From Prevotellaceae bacterium UBA4361 (GTDB taxonomy: Bacteria > Bacteroidota > Bacteroidia > Bacteroidales > Bacteroidaceae), in NCBI GenBank assembly GCA_002393575.1, contig DGSN01000069.1, positions 1 through 49,843 of the forward strand: a stretch of DNA of 49,843 bases. The letters are read 5' to 3'. The translations under genes and the position numbers were made by a program. The notes under the pieces were generated by a model that did no database searches, was not told the DNA's origin, and saw only the letters and a program-made list of their open reading frames with translations. Positions 26,601 through 34,900 of the stretch are shown here, one piece after another (positions within the stretch are counted from its first letter, which is position 1; each line of letters starts with the position of its first letter).

Positions 26601-26967
26601 CGAAGTTGATGAACAAACTGCCCATGCTGAGGAAGCGCATTCCGTTCTTTCCTGCGAAGAAATACTTGTCGCACAGGTTTTGTGCCTCTTTGTTCTTGCC
26701 CTCGAAAATGAGTTGCTGGATTTCCTTCAGATGCTCCTTGGCATCGGGACGGTCGTTGTTGTAAGGACCGCCACTCCAAAATGTTTCTTCGTTGAGCTGG
26801 ATTTCCTCCTTCTCAATGCCGCCAAACACCATAGCGCCCATGTTGCTGCAACCGATGGGCAGGGCTTCAGTCCAGTTCTTCGCTGGTTGACTGTACCACA
26901 ATTTCATGTCCTGCGCTTGAATACGCATTGCCGTCAAGCAAATGACCAATAAAATGAGTTTCTTCAT
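23614..26967 (-). CDS. Secreted GH95-GH43 fusion, predicted alpha-L-galactosidase plus GH43
   Basis: The 1117-residue product has a signal peptide (about 1-18). A full GH95 domain covers about 22-770. A GH43 beta-propeller covers about 810-1117. GH95 residues: general acid Glu559 (QLQEWMED), base-activating Asn370 and Asn372, and Asp669 (FQIDGNFG). In the well-studied fucosidase AfcA the motif is HxNxN; here it reads TININ (Thr368). The same His-to-Thr change is reported for the Bacteroides ovatus GH95 alpha-L-galactosidase that acts on corn xylan. GH43 residues: Asp824 (NPDP), Asp942 (FIDPS), Glu1016 (EEAPW). GH43 is probably an arabinofuranosidase or xylosidase. The fusion suggests removal of galactose-capped arabinosyl side chains; specificity is inferred. 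Confidence 0.88.
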   Translation of the reverse strand: MKKLILLVICLTAMRIQAQDMKLWYSQPAKNWTEALPIGCSNMGAMVFGGIEKEEIQLNEETFWSGGPYNNDRPDAKEHLKEIQQLIFEGKNKEAQNLCDKYFFAGKNGMRFLSMGSLFINFGSLQNVSNYSRELDISHAVATTRFQADGISFERCAIASLTDRVVEIHLKASKKGALHFTLSHETPHTASVRMDGEQMVVVCDGVEQEGVPAALKAEIRVAVKTNGKVLTNGCLGVENASEATLYISAATNFVNYQQVNGDATAKNKKALQNAMQKNFKKALTQHQKKYSEQFDRVVLTLPQTAESQQETTERIRKFKNGNDPSLAVLMYQYGRYLLICSSQEGGQPANLQGVWNAAKNAPWDSKYTININTEMNYWPAEVANLSECHEPLFAMLKELLVTGGKTARDMYGARGWTAHHNTDLWRIAGPVDFAAAGMWPSGGAWLSTHIWQHYLFTADKQFLLDYYDVLRGVALFYLDYLVKDPRTGWLVSAPSVSPEHGPITAACTMDNQIAFDALTQALKASDILGLETQAFKDSLRRAIQQLPPMQIGQHNQLQEWMEDMDNPRDGHRHISHLYGLYPSNQISPYENRELFEAAKNTLLQRGDMATGWSLGWKINFWARMLDGNHAYTIVSNLLSLLPSDAEARQFPEGRVYPNLFDAHPPFQIDGNFGYTAGVSEMLLQSHDGAVHLLPALPDAWAQGSVKGLKARGGFEVDMNWADGKLQSASIRSKVGGVLRLRSYVPLKGKGLKRAVGACPNDFLTRADVASPVLNGKANPNQPNLKNVYEYDVETQAGEVIMVSRDTEPKIGSAQYISKARYNPDPAPVVSGDRLYVFTGHDADTATYFKMPDWQVFSTTDMEHWTDHGIVMSTAVFTWAEQGDNAWASQAIERNGKWYWYVACKDMKANTHGIGVAVADRPEGPWKDPIGKPLIPGYPGFIDPSVFIDDDGQAYLFWGNNGCWYAKLNKDMVSIDESFGNKGIKAIPVNDESQFGPNVVKYDYGLHKRIMKTGFEEAPWIYKMGDTYYFEYAAGGVPEHWAYSTSKSIHGPWQYQGKITTTSPGSFTIHGGTIDFKGKSYLFYHDGTVSKGNGFRRTAAYREFQRNADGSIPFMDLR

Positions 26968-27178
26968 AATTGTTATTGTTATTATTTTCGTTATCGTTTT
27001 GTGATTGTTTTCGTCATCGTTCTCTTGATTGTTTTGTTTTTGTCATCGTTCTCATTCTTCCCACAACTCCCATCCTTCTCATCTTCCTCATTTCCCTCGC
27101 AAATTTAGCACAAAAACCCTCTTCCTTCCAAAAAATAATGTAACGACTCTTTTCAATTTTGTTTCAACTTGCAAAATA

Positions 27179-27210
27179 TTTGCACATTTCCGCATTTTTT
27201 TGCAACTTTG
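27179..27210 (+). promoter_or_regulatory. Promoter of the double esterase gene
   Basis: TTTG (27179-27182), 20 bases, then CAACTTTG (27203-27210), followed by C. The upstream stretch 26968-27110 is a low-complexity TTTTCGTCATCGTTCTC-type tract with no gene. Confidence 0.6.
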
Positions 27211-27249
27211 CATCAGAAAACGGTGTCTATAGCCCCTATCACCACCGTT

Positions 27250-27270
27250 CCTCGAAGTTCCGCTTCGAGG
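27250..27270 (+). promoter_or_regulatory. Leader hairpin of the double esterase gene
   Basis: CCTCGAAG, loop TTCCG, CTTCGAGG form a perfect 8-bp stem in the ~90-base leader, 40 bases before the start codon. No T tract follows, so it is not a simple terminator. Confidence 0.5.
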
Positions 27271-27309
27271 CCCTATATCCTCTATTAACCTTTAAACAAT
27301 TAACTCAAT

Positions 27310-28710
27310 ATGAAGCGTTCATCCCTCCTTCTCAGTTTGCTCCTTGTAGCAAGCGTGAGCATTGCACAGACTGCTCGCAAATTTGTGCTACCTAATTCCG
27401 CTGATGGCAAGTCGGAAATCACGGTCTTCCTGCCTCAGAATCCAACGGGCCGTGCCGTGGTGTGCTGTCCTGGCGGTGGTTATTCCCACTTGGCTATGGC
27501 TCACGAAGGCTACGACTGGGCACCATTCTTCAATTCCCGTGGCATTGCTCTGGCTGTGTTGAAATACCGTATGCCTAACGGTGACCGCAACATTCCGATG
27601 AGTGACGCGTTCCAAGCCATTCAGACGCTTCGTGACAGCGCAGAGGTGTGGAACCTGAACCCTTACGACATTGGCATCATGGGTTCATCGGCTGGTGGAC
27701 ACTTGGCTTCCACTGTCAGCACTCATGCCGATGCAGCTGTTCGTCCTAATTTCACCATCCTCTTCTATCCTGTTGTCTCTATGAATGAGCGTGAGTCTCA
27801 CAAAGGTTCATGCGTGGGTTTCCTTGGTGACCAGCGTTCGGACAAGAATCTCGTGAGGGAATTTTCCAATTTCAATGCAGTGCGTCGTCACCTCACGCCT
27901 CCGTGCGTCATCATGCTTTCCAGCGATGATGGTGTTGTTCCTCCTCCAACCAACGGCGTTGCCTACTACAATGCGATGGTTCACCAAGGCAACTACTGTG
28001 CGCTCTACACCTATCCTTCGGGTGGACATGGATGGGGTTCACGCACCAATTTCAAGTATCATTCGCTGATGGAGTCGGAACTCTCCACTTGGCTCGAAAA
28101 CCTTCCTTCGCCTAAGAAAGATGCTATCCGCGTGGCATGTATCGGCAATTCCATCACCGACGGTTCTGGCATTTATGCAGCCGACACCCACGGCTATCCT
28201 GCTCGTCTGCAAGAGAAGTTGGGCAGTGGCTACAACGTGAAGAATTTCGGTGTGGGAGCGCGTACCTTATTAAATAAAGGTGACCATCCTTACATGAACG
28301 AACAGGCTTGGCGCGATGCTTTGGCTTTCAATCCAAACATTGTTGTCATCAAACTGGGTACAAACGACTCGAAAACTGCTAATTGGGTTCACAAGGACGA
28401 ATTCCGTAAGGATTACCAGCAGATGATTGATGCACTTCGTGCTTTGCCATCGAAGCCAACAATCTATCTCTGCACACCAATCCCAGCTTTCAAGACGCAA
28501 TGGACCATCACCGATTCTGTCATCACCAACGAGGTGATTCCTCAGATTCGTAAGGTAGCCAAGAAAAACAAACTCACCGTCATCGACCTCCACACTCTCT
28601 TCAAGAACGACGATGGCAAGCAAATCCAAAGTGACGGCATTCATCCTAACGATGCCGGTGCCCTTCAGCTCGCCACAATCATCTATGAGAAATTGAAGAA
28701 TGAAGAGTGA
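27310..28710 (+). CDS. Secreted two-domain esterase (alpha/beta hydrolase plus SGNH/GDSL)
   Basis: The 466-residue product has a signal peptide (MKRSSLLLSLLLVASVSIAQ). The N-terminal alpha/beta hydrolase (about 24-265) has an oxyanion motif CPGGGY (53-58), nucleophile Ser127 in GSSAGG, Asp207 and His240 (SGGHGWG). The C-terminal SGNH hydrolase (about 272-462) has GNSITDG (Ser281), GTND (351-354 region) and DGIHPN (Asp442, His445). Such fusions are carbohydrate esterases, commonly acetylxylan or feruloyl-type, that strip ester groups from hemicellulose. The neighbouring GH115 and GH95-GH43 genes fit xylan. The last codons (KLKNEE) are made by the start of the GAAGAATGA satellite that follows. 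Confidence 0.88.
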   Translation: MKRSSLLLSLLLVASVSIAQTARKFVLPNSADGKSEITVFLPQNPTGRAVVCCPGGGYSHLAMAHEGYDWAPFFNSRGIALAVLKYRMPNGDRNIPMSDAFQAIQTLRDSAEVWNLNPYDIGIMGSSAGGHLASTVSTHADAAVRPNFTILFYPVVSMNERESHKGSCVGFLGDQRSDKNLVREFSNFNAVRRHLTPPCVIMLSSDDGVVPPPTNGVAYYNAMVHQGNYCALYTYPSGGHGWGSRTNFKYHSLMESELSTWLENLPSPKKDAIRVACIGNSITDGSGIYAADTHGYPARLQEKLGSGYNVKNFGVGARTLLNKGDHPYMNEQAWRDALAFNPNIVVIKLGTNDSKTANWVHKDEFRKDYQQMIDALRALPSKPTIYLCTPIPAFKTQWTITDSVITNEVIPQIRKVAKKNKLTVIDLHTLFKNDDGKQIQSDGIHPNDAGALQLATIIYEKLKNEE

Positions 28711-28750
28711 AGAGTGAAGAATGAAGAATGAAAAATGAAGAATGAAGAAT
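28692..28750 (+). repeat. GAAGAATGAA-type satellite at a gene end
   Basis: Degenerate tandem units of GAAGAATGA/GAAGAGTGA begin inside the last codons of the esterase gene and run about 40 bases past its TGA stop. Related tracts occur at 20157-20178 and 31099-31133. Confidence 0.85.
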
Positions 28751-28751
28751 G

Positions 28752-28862
28752 TTCCCATTCTCATCCCTCCCATTATCCCCATCCTCCCCATCCTCCCCAT
28801 TCACCCCATTCACCCCATTCCTCCCATTCACCCCATTTCTCCCATTCACCCCATCCTCCCCA
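28752..28862 (+). repeat. CCCATTCAC / CCCATCCTC low-complexity tandem array
   Basis: About twelve degenerate nine-base units (CCCATTCNC, CCCATCCTC) follow the satellite. There are no unique spacers. Between 28863 and 29000 the DNA is AT-rich with no gene seen. Confidence 0.85.
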
Positions 28863-29008
28863 CCTTATATATAATATATATCCCTCTTCCAATCGGCTCA
28901 AAAAAGCAGAAAATATGTTCAATGGCATAAATCAACCCTAAAACACTGCATTTTATCAAAAAATCTTTATTTTTTTTGTTTTTCACTAAAAAAAAACAAC
29001 AAAATTAT

Positions 29009-29037
29009 TTTGAGTAAAGATTTTATTCGTATATTTG
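29009..29037 (+). promoter_or_regulatory. Strong promoter of the T9SS gene at 29187
   Basis: TTTG (29009-29012), 17 bases, then TATATTTG (29030-29037), followed by C. It implies a ~140-base AT-rich leader. Confidence 0.7.
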
Positions 29038-29186
29038 CAACGAAATTCGGATTGATTAGGCACACAAGATGAAATAAAATACCATTATAAACCCGAGAGT
29101 AGTCAAATACCCCTGGAGATAATTTAAAAATCGATTAATCACTTTTTTAAATAACTTCTTTTTATTAATTTAAATTTTTTATTAAC

Positions 29187-30734
29187 ATGAAGAAATTTAC
29201 AATTTTGCTTTCTGCTCTGTTTGCATTCAGTGCATCGAGCTTTGCGCAGGAAACTCAGGGAATTGACCCACAGGCTCCTGTTGACACTCAGATGAGTAAC
29301 TACGATGGTGATGGCTACTATCGTCTGAAGAACGCTTCTGGCCGTTACCTCAAGACTTTCGGTAAGGTGCTCGACACTACGTTCACTCCTGAAGCTATTA
29401 AGATTTTCAACACTGCTCCATCTCTGAACATGGTTAATACTTATGCTGAAACTTGGACTGATCCAGGTACGGTTTTCCACATTACGGAAACACAGAATGG
29501 TATTGATCTTGCATGTCAGTTCACTTCTCTTCTTAGCAACGAGAACTATGGTGGCATGATGGAAGCTCTCAAGAAGCTTGGTGTTGACCCTTCTGAGACT
29601 GACCCAGCTATCTCTATCATTCCTTCAGGTGTTGAAGAACCTGGTGGTGGTGAGTACTATCTGATTTCTACTTTCGAAAACTTCGGTCCAGCTATCTACA
29701 ATGCTTACACTAAGGCTGACGAGACTTTGAAGACTCAGTTGGAAGAGTTCGCTAAGAAGGTAGGTATTCCTAACAACCCTCTCACTGGCAAGCCATACAT
29801 GCCAGGTCTGAAGCAGGTTGAGCGTCTTTATTTCACTGATGCTGCCGGCATCCTTGGTGATGAAGATTACAACGCTGAAGTAGGTGGTCAAATCGGTGCT
29901 TTCACAGTAAGCTATGATTTCTTGGATCCAACTCAGGAAGTTCTCGTTATCAATGACGAAGGTGTTGGTGTTAAGGTTAAGTCTCAGAACTCTCTCTGGT
30001 CTATAGAAAAAGTTTCAGAAGAAGGCAATATCTTTGGAGTTAATAATGGTGCTTTGAACTACGAGAGTGGTAAGAATGATTTCGAAAAGGGTCACTATTA
30101 TCAAACACTTTATGTTGACTTCCCATTCGAAGTTGCTTCTACTAGCGTAGACAATGTGAAAATTTGGGTTGCTACTGAATTGGAAGAGGTAAGTCCTACT
30201 CTTAAAAAACTTCACATGGAGCAGAGAGATGCAGTTGCTGCAGGAACTCCAGTCGTAATCGAATGTGCAACAAAAGCAGCTTATTTTAATGTTCTTCTGC
30301 CTCAAGATAATAATGAACAGGCTGTTGAAAATAATCTCCTTAGTGGTACTATTATCCTCAACACCAATCTTGCTGTTACAAGCGAAGATGCTATCACTGC
30401 TTCTGACAAGAAGGCACAGGCTGCTTATGATCCAACTACACAGTATCTTTTGGGATATGGTGTAACTAATAAGACAGATTTGTCTTTCTACCAAGGCGAT
30501 GAGAATATTAAGTACCTCCGCAGTAACCGTGCATATCTCGACCTTACTAAGATTGCTGGTGATGTTCCTGCTGGTGGCATTAAGTTGAACTTCGGTGACA
30601 AAGAGGTTGACGCTATCGACGTTATCAACGCTCAGAACACTGTTAAGAACGTTTATGATCTCTCTGGTCGTCGCGTAGAGAACCCAACAACTGGTCTTTA
30701 CATCGTAAACGGCAAGAAGGTTCTTGTTAAGTAA
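29187..30734 (+). CDS. T9SS type A-sorted secreted protein, unknown function
   Basis: The 515-residue product has a signal peptide (MKKFTILLSALFAFSASSFAQ) and a clear T9SS tail (TVKNVYDLSGRRVENPTTGLYIVNGKKVLVK, described by its VYDLSGRRV and IVNGKKVLVK parts). The N-terminal YYRLKNASGRYLKTFGK resembles ricin-like or actin-cross-linking trefoil strands (YxLxNxxxGxYL). The rest gives no recognised family. Codon choice is strongly biased to a narrow set (GCT, AAC, CTC, GGT), as in highly expressed genes. The 37-residue peptide gene at 30810 follows within the same transcript, before a terminator. Probably an abundant surface or released protein. Confidence 0.75.
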   Translation: MKKFTILLSALFAFSASSFAQETQGIDPQAPVDTQMSNYDGDGYYRLKNASGRYLKTFGKVLDTTFTPEAIKIFNTAPSLNMVNTYAETWTDPGTVFHITETQNGIDLACQFTSLLSNENYGGMMEALKKLGVDPSETDPAISIIPSGVEEPGGGEYYLISTFENFGPAIYNAYTKADETLKTQLEEFAKKVGIPNNPLTGKPYMPGLKQVERLYFTDAAGILGDEDYNAEVGGQIGAFTVSYDFLDPTQEVLVINDEGVGVKVKSQNSLWSIEKVSEEGNIFGVNNGALNYESGKNDFEKGHYYQTLYVDFPFEVASTSVDNVKIWVATELEEVSPTLKKLHMEQRDAVAAGTPVVIECATKAAYFNVLLPQDNNEQAVENNLLSGTIILNTNLAVTSEDAITASDKKAQAAYDPTTQYLLGYGVTNKTDLSFYQGDENIKYLRSNRAYLDLTKIAGDVPAGGIKLNFGDKEVDAIDVINAQNTVKNVYDLSGRRVENPTTGLYIVNGKKVLVK

Positions 30735-30809
30735 TTTCACTTACTGAATTAAGAATTCCTTTTAGTCATTTATTCATTAACAAACTTCAAAAACAAATAA
30801 TTAGAAATT

Positions 30810-30923
30810 ATGAAGAAAGCATATATTGCACCAGAGTGCACAAACGTACAGATGCCTGAGAACTTCTGCGAATCTTGGAATATCAACGGTAGTCCAAAAG
30901 ATTTCACTCAAGAGCAATTCTAA
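30810..30923 (+). CDS. 37-residue peptide of the MKKxYxxP type
   Basis: This gene is very short. It reads MKKAYIAPECTNVQMPENFC followed by ESWNINGSPKDFTQEQF. It has no signal peptide. The start parallels the 62-residue peptide at 22958-23146 (MKRKNYVTPCTTPVV). It lies 75 bases after a T9SS cargo gene and before a terminator, with an A-rich ribosome-site region (AAACAAATAATTAGAAATT). Similar short genes beginning MKKxYxxP are frequent in Bacteroidota; I know of no function. Two cysteines are present. Confidence 0.6.
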   Translation: MKKAYIAPECTNVQMPENFCESWNINGSPKDFTQEQF

Positions 30924-30957
30924 TCCAACGATTTAGAAACTTATTCATTTAATAACG

Positions 30958-30992
30958 ATGGCGGTTGTGGTTTATCTACAACCGCCATTTTT
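30958..30992 (+). terminator. Terminator after the T9SS gene-peptide unit
   Basis: ATGGCGGTTGT (30958-30968) and ACAACCGCCAT (30978-30988) form an 11-bp stem followed by TTTTT. Confidence 0.9.
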
Positions 30993-31098
30993 GTTCTTAC
31001 GTTATTAATACTTGTTGCTTCTTAGTAAGTTCCCATATTTGCATTAGTACTGTCCCATATTTATTCCAGTACTTCCCCTTAGTTGTTTTCTTCTATCC

Positions 31099-31133
31099 CC
31101 ATTCTTCATTCTTCATTTTTCATTCTTCATTTT
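31099..31133 (+). repeat. TTCATTCTTCATTTT satellite directly before a start codon
   Basis: Tandem TTCATTCTTCATT units run to the base before the ATG at 31135. They are the reverse complement of the tract after the esterase gene at 28692. They leave no purine-rich ribosome site. Confidence 0.85.
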
Positions 31134-31134
31134 T

Positions 31135-31875
31135 ATGAAAATTCTTATTATGGGTGCCTCTTCTGGCATGGGTTATGAATTAGCGAAACTGATGCTTCGT
31201 GATGGACATACTTTAGGTTTGGCTGCTCGTCGTTTACAACCACTCAAAGAGTTGCAAACGGCATATCCACAACAAGTGAAGATTTCTGCCATTGATGTTA
31301 CTGCTGCTGATGCACCTCAAAGAATCCAATCACTTATAGAAGAATTAGGTGGCATCGATATTTATTTTCATTCCTCTGGTATTGGTAAACAGAATTGGAT
31401 GCTTGATGCAACAATAGAAGAAGCAACCCTTCGTACCAATGCACTTGGATTCACACAGTGTATAGGAACTGTTTATCGTTATTTTGCTTCGCGTCCTGAA
31501 GGGGGACATATCGCTTGCATTTCCAGTATTGCAGGAACGAAAGGACTGGGTGTTGCACCCTCATATAGTGCAACCAAGGCTTTCCAAAATTGTTATATGC
31601 AAGCATTGGAACAACAGGCGAATATGCGCCATTTACCTATACGTTTTACGGATATTCGACCTGGTTTTGTTGATACTGCGCTTCTGAACGATTCTCATCA
31701 TTATCCCATGCTCATTCAGCCAGAGAAAGCTGCACGGCAAATCTACAAAGCTCTTTTGCGCAATCGCCATGTTGTCGTCATTGATTGGCGTTATCGTTTA
31801 CTCGTTCCTTTGTGGAAGCTTCTTCCAAATGCTATCTGGAGAAGACTGCGGATTCGCACGAGGGATGGGGAGTGA
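31135..31875 (+). CDS. Short-chain dehydrogenase/reductase
   Basis: The 246-residue protein has a Rossmann fold with GASSGMG (7-13), AIDVT (52-56) and HSSGIG (79-84). The active site has Ser131 (SSIAG), Tyr144 and Lys148 (YSATK), then RPGFVDTALL (about 173-183). It is a classical SDR, probably using NADPH because Arg32-Arg33 follow the second strand. Substrate unknown. It has no consensus ribosome site, because a satellite repeat fills the 35 bases before the ATG. It is convergent with the HTCS gene and shows no link to the sugar genes. Confidence 0.9.
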   Translation: MKILIMGASSGMGYELAKLMLRDGHTLGLAARRLQPLKELQTAYPQQVKISAIDVTAADAPQRIQSLIEELGGIDIYFHSSGIGKQNWMLDATIEEATLRTNALGFTQCIGTVYRYFASRPEGGHIACISSIAGTKGLGVAPSYSATKAFQNCYMQALEQQANMRHLPIRFTDIRPGFVDTALLNDSHHYPMLIQPEKAARQIYKALLRNRHVVVIDWRYRLLVPLWKLLPNAIWRRLRIRTRDGE

Positions 31876-31882
31876 TGGGAGG

Positions 31883-31935
31883 AATGGGATTAATGGGGAG
31901 AATGGGATTAATGGGAAGAATGGGATTATAATGGA
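31883..31935. repeat. 18-bp tandem repeat, about 2.9 copies
   Basis: Units AATGGGATTAATGGGGAG, AATGGGATTAATGGGAAG and a partial third. They fill the 69-base gap between the convergent SDR and HTCS genes. Confidence 0.88.
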
Positions 31936-31944
31936 AATGGATGA

Positions 31945-34900
31945 TTAATTGGTTGAATCGTTGTTGTCGTTTTCGTGACGCTTCATGTATTCGCTTGGTG
32001 TCATGCCATAGACTTGTTTGAAGCTGGTGGAGAAGGTGGAGACTGATTTGAAACCCGTGGCAATGCTGACATCGGTGATGTCGAGGTGTTTGGAGGCAAG
32101 GAGTTTTGCTGCTTGCGTCATGCGGATGCTGCGCAGGAAATTGCCTGGAGTCTGTCCAGTGAGGTCCTTGATTTTGCGATGAAAATGCACACGGGAGATG
32201 CCTACCTTGTCGGCAATGTACTCGATGTTCAAATCTGTATTGGATAGATTTTCGTTGACTACTTTCATGACGCGCTCCATGAGGTGTTCGTCAGCCGACT
32301 GCACTTCTACGTCGTCAATGTTTTCTTCGGTCTGTTGTTCTGTTTTGAACTTCCCTTGAAGAACGTGGCGAGAGTGGAGCAGATTGCTGATGGTGGAGCG
32401 TAGCACTTCCATGTTGAAAGGTTTGGTGAGGTAAGCATCCACACCGATGGAGAGTCCTTCGATGCGGTCCTTGTCCTCGCTCTTTGCGGTGAGGAGGATG
32501 ACAGGGATGTGGTTGGTCAAGAAGCTGTTCTTCACGGATTTGCACAGTTGTATGCCATCCATCTTTGGCATCATCACGTCGCTCACGATGATATCTACTT
32601 TCTTTGGGTTTTGCTGCACAAATTCCCAAGCTTCTTGTCCGTTTGCACATTCTGTGACGGTGTAGTCGGCAGACAGCTCGCTGTGGACATACTGACGAAT
32701 TTGTGCATCGTCTTCCACGATGAGCACATGTCTGTATTTTGAATTGTTTTTTTCTTCCGTGTTTTCCACAGGCAGTTTCGTGTCGAGTACTTCGGCGAGG
32801 GCTTGAGTCTCTTGTGTATCAGTTGCCTTTTCCTTTGTCTTGTCTAATGCAGTCGGCATTTCCAAAGTGAATTGTGTGCCTTGTCCTTCAGGGTTGTCAC
32901 CAACGGAGATGGTGCCTTCATGTAGTTCGATAAGCATCTTTGTGAGGTTTAGACCAATGCCTGTACCCACATATCCGTTGTTGTGTGTGTCTGAATAGAA
33001 GCGGTCGAACACTCGGTTTCGGTCTTCGAGTGGAATGCCTATGCCCGTGTCAGTGACTTTCAGCGTGAAGTGCTTGTTGTCGCTGCGCGTGAGGTTCATG
33101 GTGATTTTTCCGTTGTCGGGTGTGAACTTGAGTGCGTTCGACAACAGATTCATGATGACTTTGTCGAAGTTTTGCGTGTCGATACAAACAGGCATGGAGT
33201 CGATGCCTTCGTGCAGGAATTGCATGGAGATGTTGCGTTGCTGGGCTGAGGCATTGAAGAGTTCGTGGAGATTTTGCAGGAACGGAACGAGGTCGGTCCT
33301 GCTGTAGGAAAGTTGGAACTGTCCTTTCTCAATTTTACGAGCATCCATCAGTTGGTTGATGAGTCGAAGGATGCGCTGTGCGTTGAGGTAGATGATAGAG
33401 TAGGAGCGATGCCGTTCCGTGTCGTCGTCGTTCTTCATCAGTTTCTCCAAAGGCGACGTGATGAGCGTCATTGGGGTTCGGATTTCGTGACTGATGTTCA
33501 TGAAGAACTGCATTCGTGCCTCGTTGAGTTCTTCCTCCTGCTTATGCCGTGCCAGAATCTTTCGTGCTTTCTCGCGCTCACGATATTGCTGGTAGAGGAA
33601 ATAAGCGATGGCAAGAAGAATGAGCGTGTAGATGAGTTTAGCCCAAATCGATGCGTACCATGCGGGATGAATCTGCACGACGAATTGTTTTTCCTCGGAT
33701 TTCTGGTTGAAACTCTCTGCATGAATGGTGATGCGATAAGTTCCCACCTGCATACTGTTGAACACGATTTGGTTCTGTCCTGGTGGCACTTGTTGCCATT
33801 CGCCGTTGTTCACCTTATAATAATAGGTGACTTGCTGTCCGCCGATGAGCATCGATGTGAATTCGAGGGCAAAGGTGCGGTCGTCGTGGCACAAGTCGGC
33901 ACGTTTCACTGAGTCAATCCAATCGTCCAGAATAACGTAGTGTCCTGACTTCTCTCCCACATTCACCAAGTGGTTGTTCACGTAGAATCCTGTGAATCGG
34001 AGTTCGAGTGGAGAAGCCTCCGCATCTGCATCCACTTGCTTCGGATTGAAGTAAGTGATGCCGTTAATACCGCCAAAATAGATGTTGCCATTCATGGAAG
34101 CATGGGCTTGCGACGTGAATTCATTTCCCTGAATGCCGTCTCCCACGCGGAACACGCGGATGCTGTTGTCTTTAGGGTTGAGACAAGCCATGCCGTTGAG
34201 TGTCGAAATCCAAACACGATGGTTGGCATCGATTTCTGCACTGCACACTTTGTTGGATGGCAGACCGTCGGCTTTCGTAAACATCTCGCTGCTCAAATCA
34301 ATGCTGTTGACTTTTGCCAACCCCTCATTGGTCGATGCCCAAATAGTGGTGCCGTCGCATGTGATTTGTGAAACATTCGTGCGTCCAAGGATTTTCTTTT
34401 CCCATCTGAGTCGGTTGACGCCCGTGATGGTCAACACTTCCAAACCGTCGCTCGTGGCGAGGTACATCATGTTGTCTTTGATGAGAATGCCCGAGATGTA
34501 AGAGTTGTGGATGATATTGAGTACTGGGTTGTTCGTTCCGTTGTGGTAGTGGACGAGTTGCTTTGTCTCCAAGTTGTAACCATAAAGGAAATCCCCGTTG
34601 GTACACATCCATACCGTCTTGAATTTGTCTTCAGCCAAGGCAAATACATGATGGATGGACTCTCCGCCTGGCACCACATCGCCAAAGGAACGGCATTGGT
34701 GAGTGGCGGGATTCATCAACGACAATCCTCCTAATGAACCTCCGAGCCATAGCTGACCTTCTGAATCCTTGAGGATGCCCATGATGGTTGGTGGCACGTT
34801 GGGAGTCGGAATGTAGTTCTGCACGCCGCCTGCTTGCGGTGCTTTGTAGTGTTCCGACAGAGTGCCGTCGGCGTTGATGTGATAAATACCGCAGTTGTCG

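Noticed and set aside
28752..28862. Possible CRISPR or coding repeat (PIPHPI-type peptide)
   Set aside because: Nine-base low-complexity units without spacers. The open frames across it are simple products of the repeat and have no start context.
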